Origin: a virus
Length of the DNA: 25,042 nt
Reading direction: 5' to 3' (one strand)
IMG/VR virus record: IMGVR_UViG_3300045855_000039
Coordinates: 1 to 25,042 of that record
Below the pieces are notes generated by a model that was given only the letters and a program-made list of their open reading frames with translations, searched no databases and was not told the origin of the DNA. The translations under genes and the position numbers were made by a program. Every line of letters starts with the position of its first letter. Position 1 is the first letter of the stretch. Below are positions 24,053 to 25,042 of the stretch, piece by piece.

Positions 24053-24659
24053 AACCAGAAAATTCTCCAAATTGAAAAAACTTTTGCGCCCTATAATATT
24101 CTATATCTGTATGATATAATGGTATTTGAATCCCAGATAAAGATAACTCTTTTTCTACTATTGAATCACAACTCACACCATTATTAAATTTCCAGTTAAT
24201 AGTCATACGTCTAAAGATCGTTGATATGTATGATTCGTTTTGTATAAATTTATCAACAATTATTATACAACCACCAACATTAAGTTTATCATACAATGAT
24301 AATAATAATTCTCTTCTATGTTTTACGGGAATAAACATTAAGGTTAGATTTAAAATTGCACAATCAAATGGTTGATAATCGTATTCTACAGCATCACCCA
24401 AAATATCGGGATTCATTTCAGAAACATTATCTAAAATATAATAATCCAAATTTCTATCAGAAATTGTTTCAATTAATAATTTTTTTACATTTCCAGTGGA
24501 ACCTCCAATATCATATATTTTACCGTTTTTTGGTATATAATTTTTAACTATAAATGCAATAGAATCTATCACCAAATCATACCAAGGAAGTTGTTCTCTT
24601 ACATGAGAATCAAATTCAGTAGCAATATTTTCAAATTTCCAATCAGATATTTTTTTCAA
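24036..24659 (-). CDS. CmoA-like SAM methyltransferase, TTG start
   Basis: 207 aa. The start is TTG: AGG lies about 8 nt ahead, an in-frame stop is four codons upstream, and no ATG follows before motif I. WKFENIATEFDSHVREQLPWY at the start, KIYDIGGSTGNVKKLL (motif I), AILNLTLMFI then LYDKLNVGGCIIIVDKF, and the end FFQFGEFSGYVISK align in order with CmoA, the enzyme that makes carboxy-SAM for wobble uridine modification of tRNA. CmoA itself is about 247 aa; this is shorter. Whether it makes carboxy-SAM or is an ordinary methyltransferase is open. It overlaps the DNA methyltransferase by 17 nt. Confidence 0.72.
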   Translation of the reverse strand: MKKISDWKFENIATEFDSHVREQLPWYDLVIDSIAFIVKNYIPKNGKIYDIGGSTGNVKKLLIETISDRNLDYYILDNVSEMNPDILGDAVEYDYQPFDCAILNLTLMFIPVKHRRELLLSLYDKLNVGGCIIIVDKFIQNESYISTIFRRMTINWKFNNGVSCDSIVEKELSLSGIQIPLYHTDIEYYRAQKFFQFGEFSGYVISK

Positions 24660-25042
24660 TTTGCATACCTATCCATTTTATAACAGGAACAGCCATAGAC
24701 CTACCTAATGCGTTAATACGCTTACTAAAAGTAGTTTTATCATCAATTAAAGTCCAATTATCAGGAAATCCCTGTAACCTTTCACATTCTATTGGGGTAA
24801 GTCTTCTAACATGATGTTTTAGATCAGAATGTACAACAGCATGATGATCTGCACCAGTTAAAGTATACATAACGTCTTCATTATATCCAGTACTATTTCC
24901 TCCAGATCTAGTTTCCGGATTCCTACCAATAATATTAGATGCTATAGCACAAGTATAAGATTTCTCAACTATAAGATCAGTTGCATCTTTATAATCCCTA
25001 CCTTTTAAAGTAGATGCAACATTCTTATCTCCATATATACCC
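24643..25042 (-). CDS. Cytosine-C5 DNA methyltransferase, C-terminal part (5' end outside window)
   Basis: The frame is open to the right edge; the ATG at 24870 is internal. Visible are the end of the target recognition region (SNIIGRNPETRSGGN), motif IX RRLTPIECERLQGFPDNW and motif X RINALGRSMAVPV, all characteristic of Dcm-type enzymes. The catalytic PC and ENV motifs lie beyond the window. It would methylate phage DNA at a specific site, probably protecting it from host restriction. The next gene starts inside its end. Confidence 0.9.
   Translation of the reverse strand, partial: GIYGDKNVASTLKGRDYKDATDLIVEKSYTCAIASNIIGRNPETRSGGNSTGYNEDVMYTLTGADHHAVVHSDLKHHVRRLTPIECERLQGFPDNWTLIDDKTTFSKRINALGRSMAVPVIKWIGMQIEKNI

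Noticed and set aside
1-25042. CRISPR arrays, tRNA and rRNA genes, integrase or attachment sites
   Set aside because: None seen on reading; the only tandem repeats are coding repeats in the endonuclease gene. A tRNAscan or CRISPR search was not possible here.

Overview
The window looks like part of a T4-type (strictly lytic, contractile-tailed) bacteriophage genome with very low G+C, judged by eye at under 30%. The main evidence is a T4-style replication set: family B DNA polymerase gp43, UvsX recombinase, DnaB-type helicase gp41 and a zinc-finger/TOPRIM primase gp61. Three copies of a T4 late-promoter-like 12-mer containing TATAAATA support this. The order 43 - small gene - uvsX - small gene - 41, and several small proteins of types I recall from marine T4-like phages (a GGRAGR protein, a DUF5856-like protein, a small Sm-like protein beside 43), suggest an aquatic relative of cyanophages or pelagiphages. 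No photosynthesis gene is visible and the host cannot be named. Nearly everything is on the minus strand, so the order below runs from high to low coordinates.

Right end (25042-20313): the C-terminal part of a cytosine-C5 DNA methyltransferase, a CmoA-like SAM methyltransferase with a TTG start, two small proteins, then DNA polymerase in two genes. 43A carries the exonuclease, palm motif A and half of the fingers. 43B carries motif B, motif C and the thumb. They meet at an overlapping stop/start (ATGATG) at the tip of the fingers. 43B is interrupted by a 259-nt group I intron without an ORF, inside the NSLYG motif. A small hairpin overlaps the 43A ribosome binding site.

Centre right (20312-16237): a free-standing GIY-YIG-like homing endonuclease, with its own late promoter, 27-residue tandem repeats and two zinc knuckles, overlaps the start of uvsX by 4 nt. 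uvsX is followed by a 14-bp terminator whose stem also carries the -35 box of the promoter for the next small gene and gp41.

Centre (16240-6728): a tightly packed run of 11 sugar genes (ATGA, TAATG and similar overlaps) directly behind gp41. It has five glycosyltransferase-type proteins, three SDR nucleotide-sugar enzymes (UDP-glucuronate decarboxylase, a PseB/CapD-like dehydratase, an RmlD-like reductase) and four methyltransferase-type proteins, counting one between the glycosyltransferases (a sugar C-methyltransferase, FkbM, and two class I types); by entry this is 5 glycosyltransferases, 4 methyltransferases and 3 SDR enzymes, 12 genes in all. It looks able to build and transfer an unusual, methylated sugar onto an unknown acceptor.

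Left (6681-1595): late genes behind two late promoters: a small protein, a P-loop kinase-like protein, a proline-rich protein, a protein with an embedded HicA-like domain, a GGRAGR-type probable virion protein, several small conserved proteins, a T4-type lysozyme with Cys at the Asp20 position, and a coiled-coil protein with a C-terminal membrane segment (holin candidate). The far left holds primase gp61 with its own sigma70-like promoter and leader hairpin, and, convergent with it, the 3' part of a second homing endonuclease with NUMOD3 motifs.
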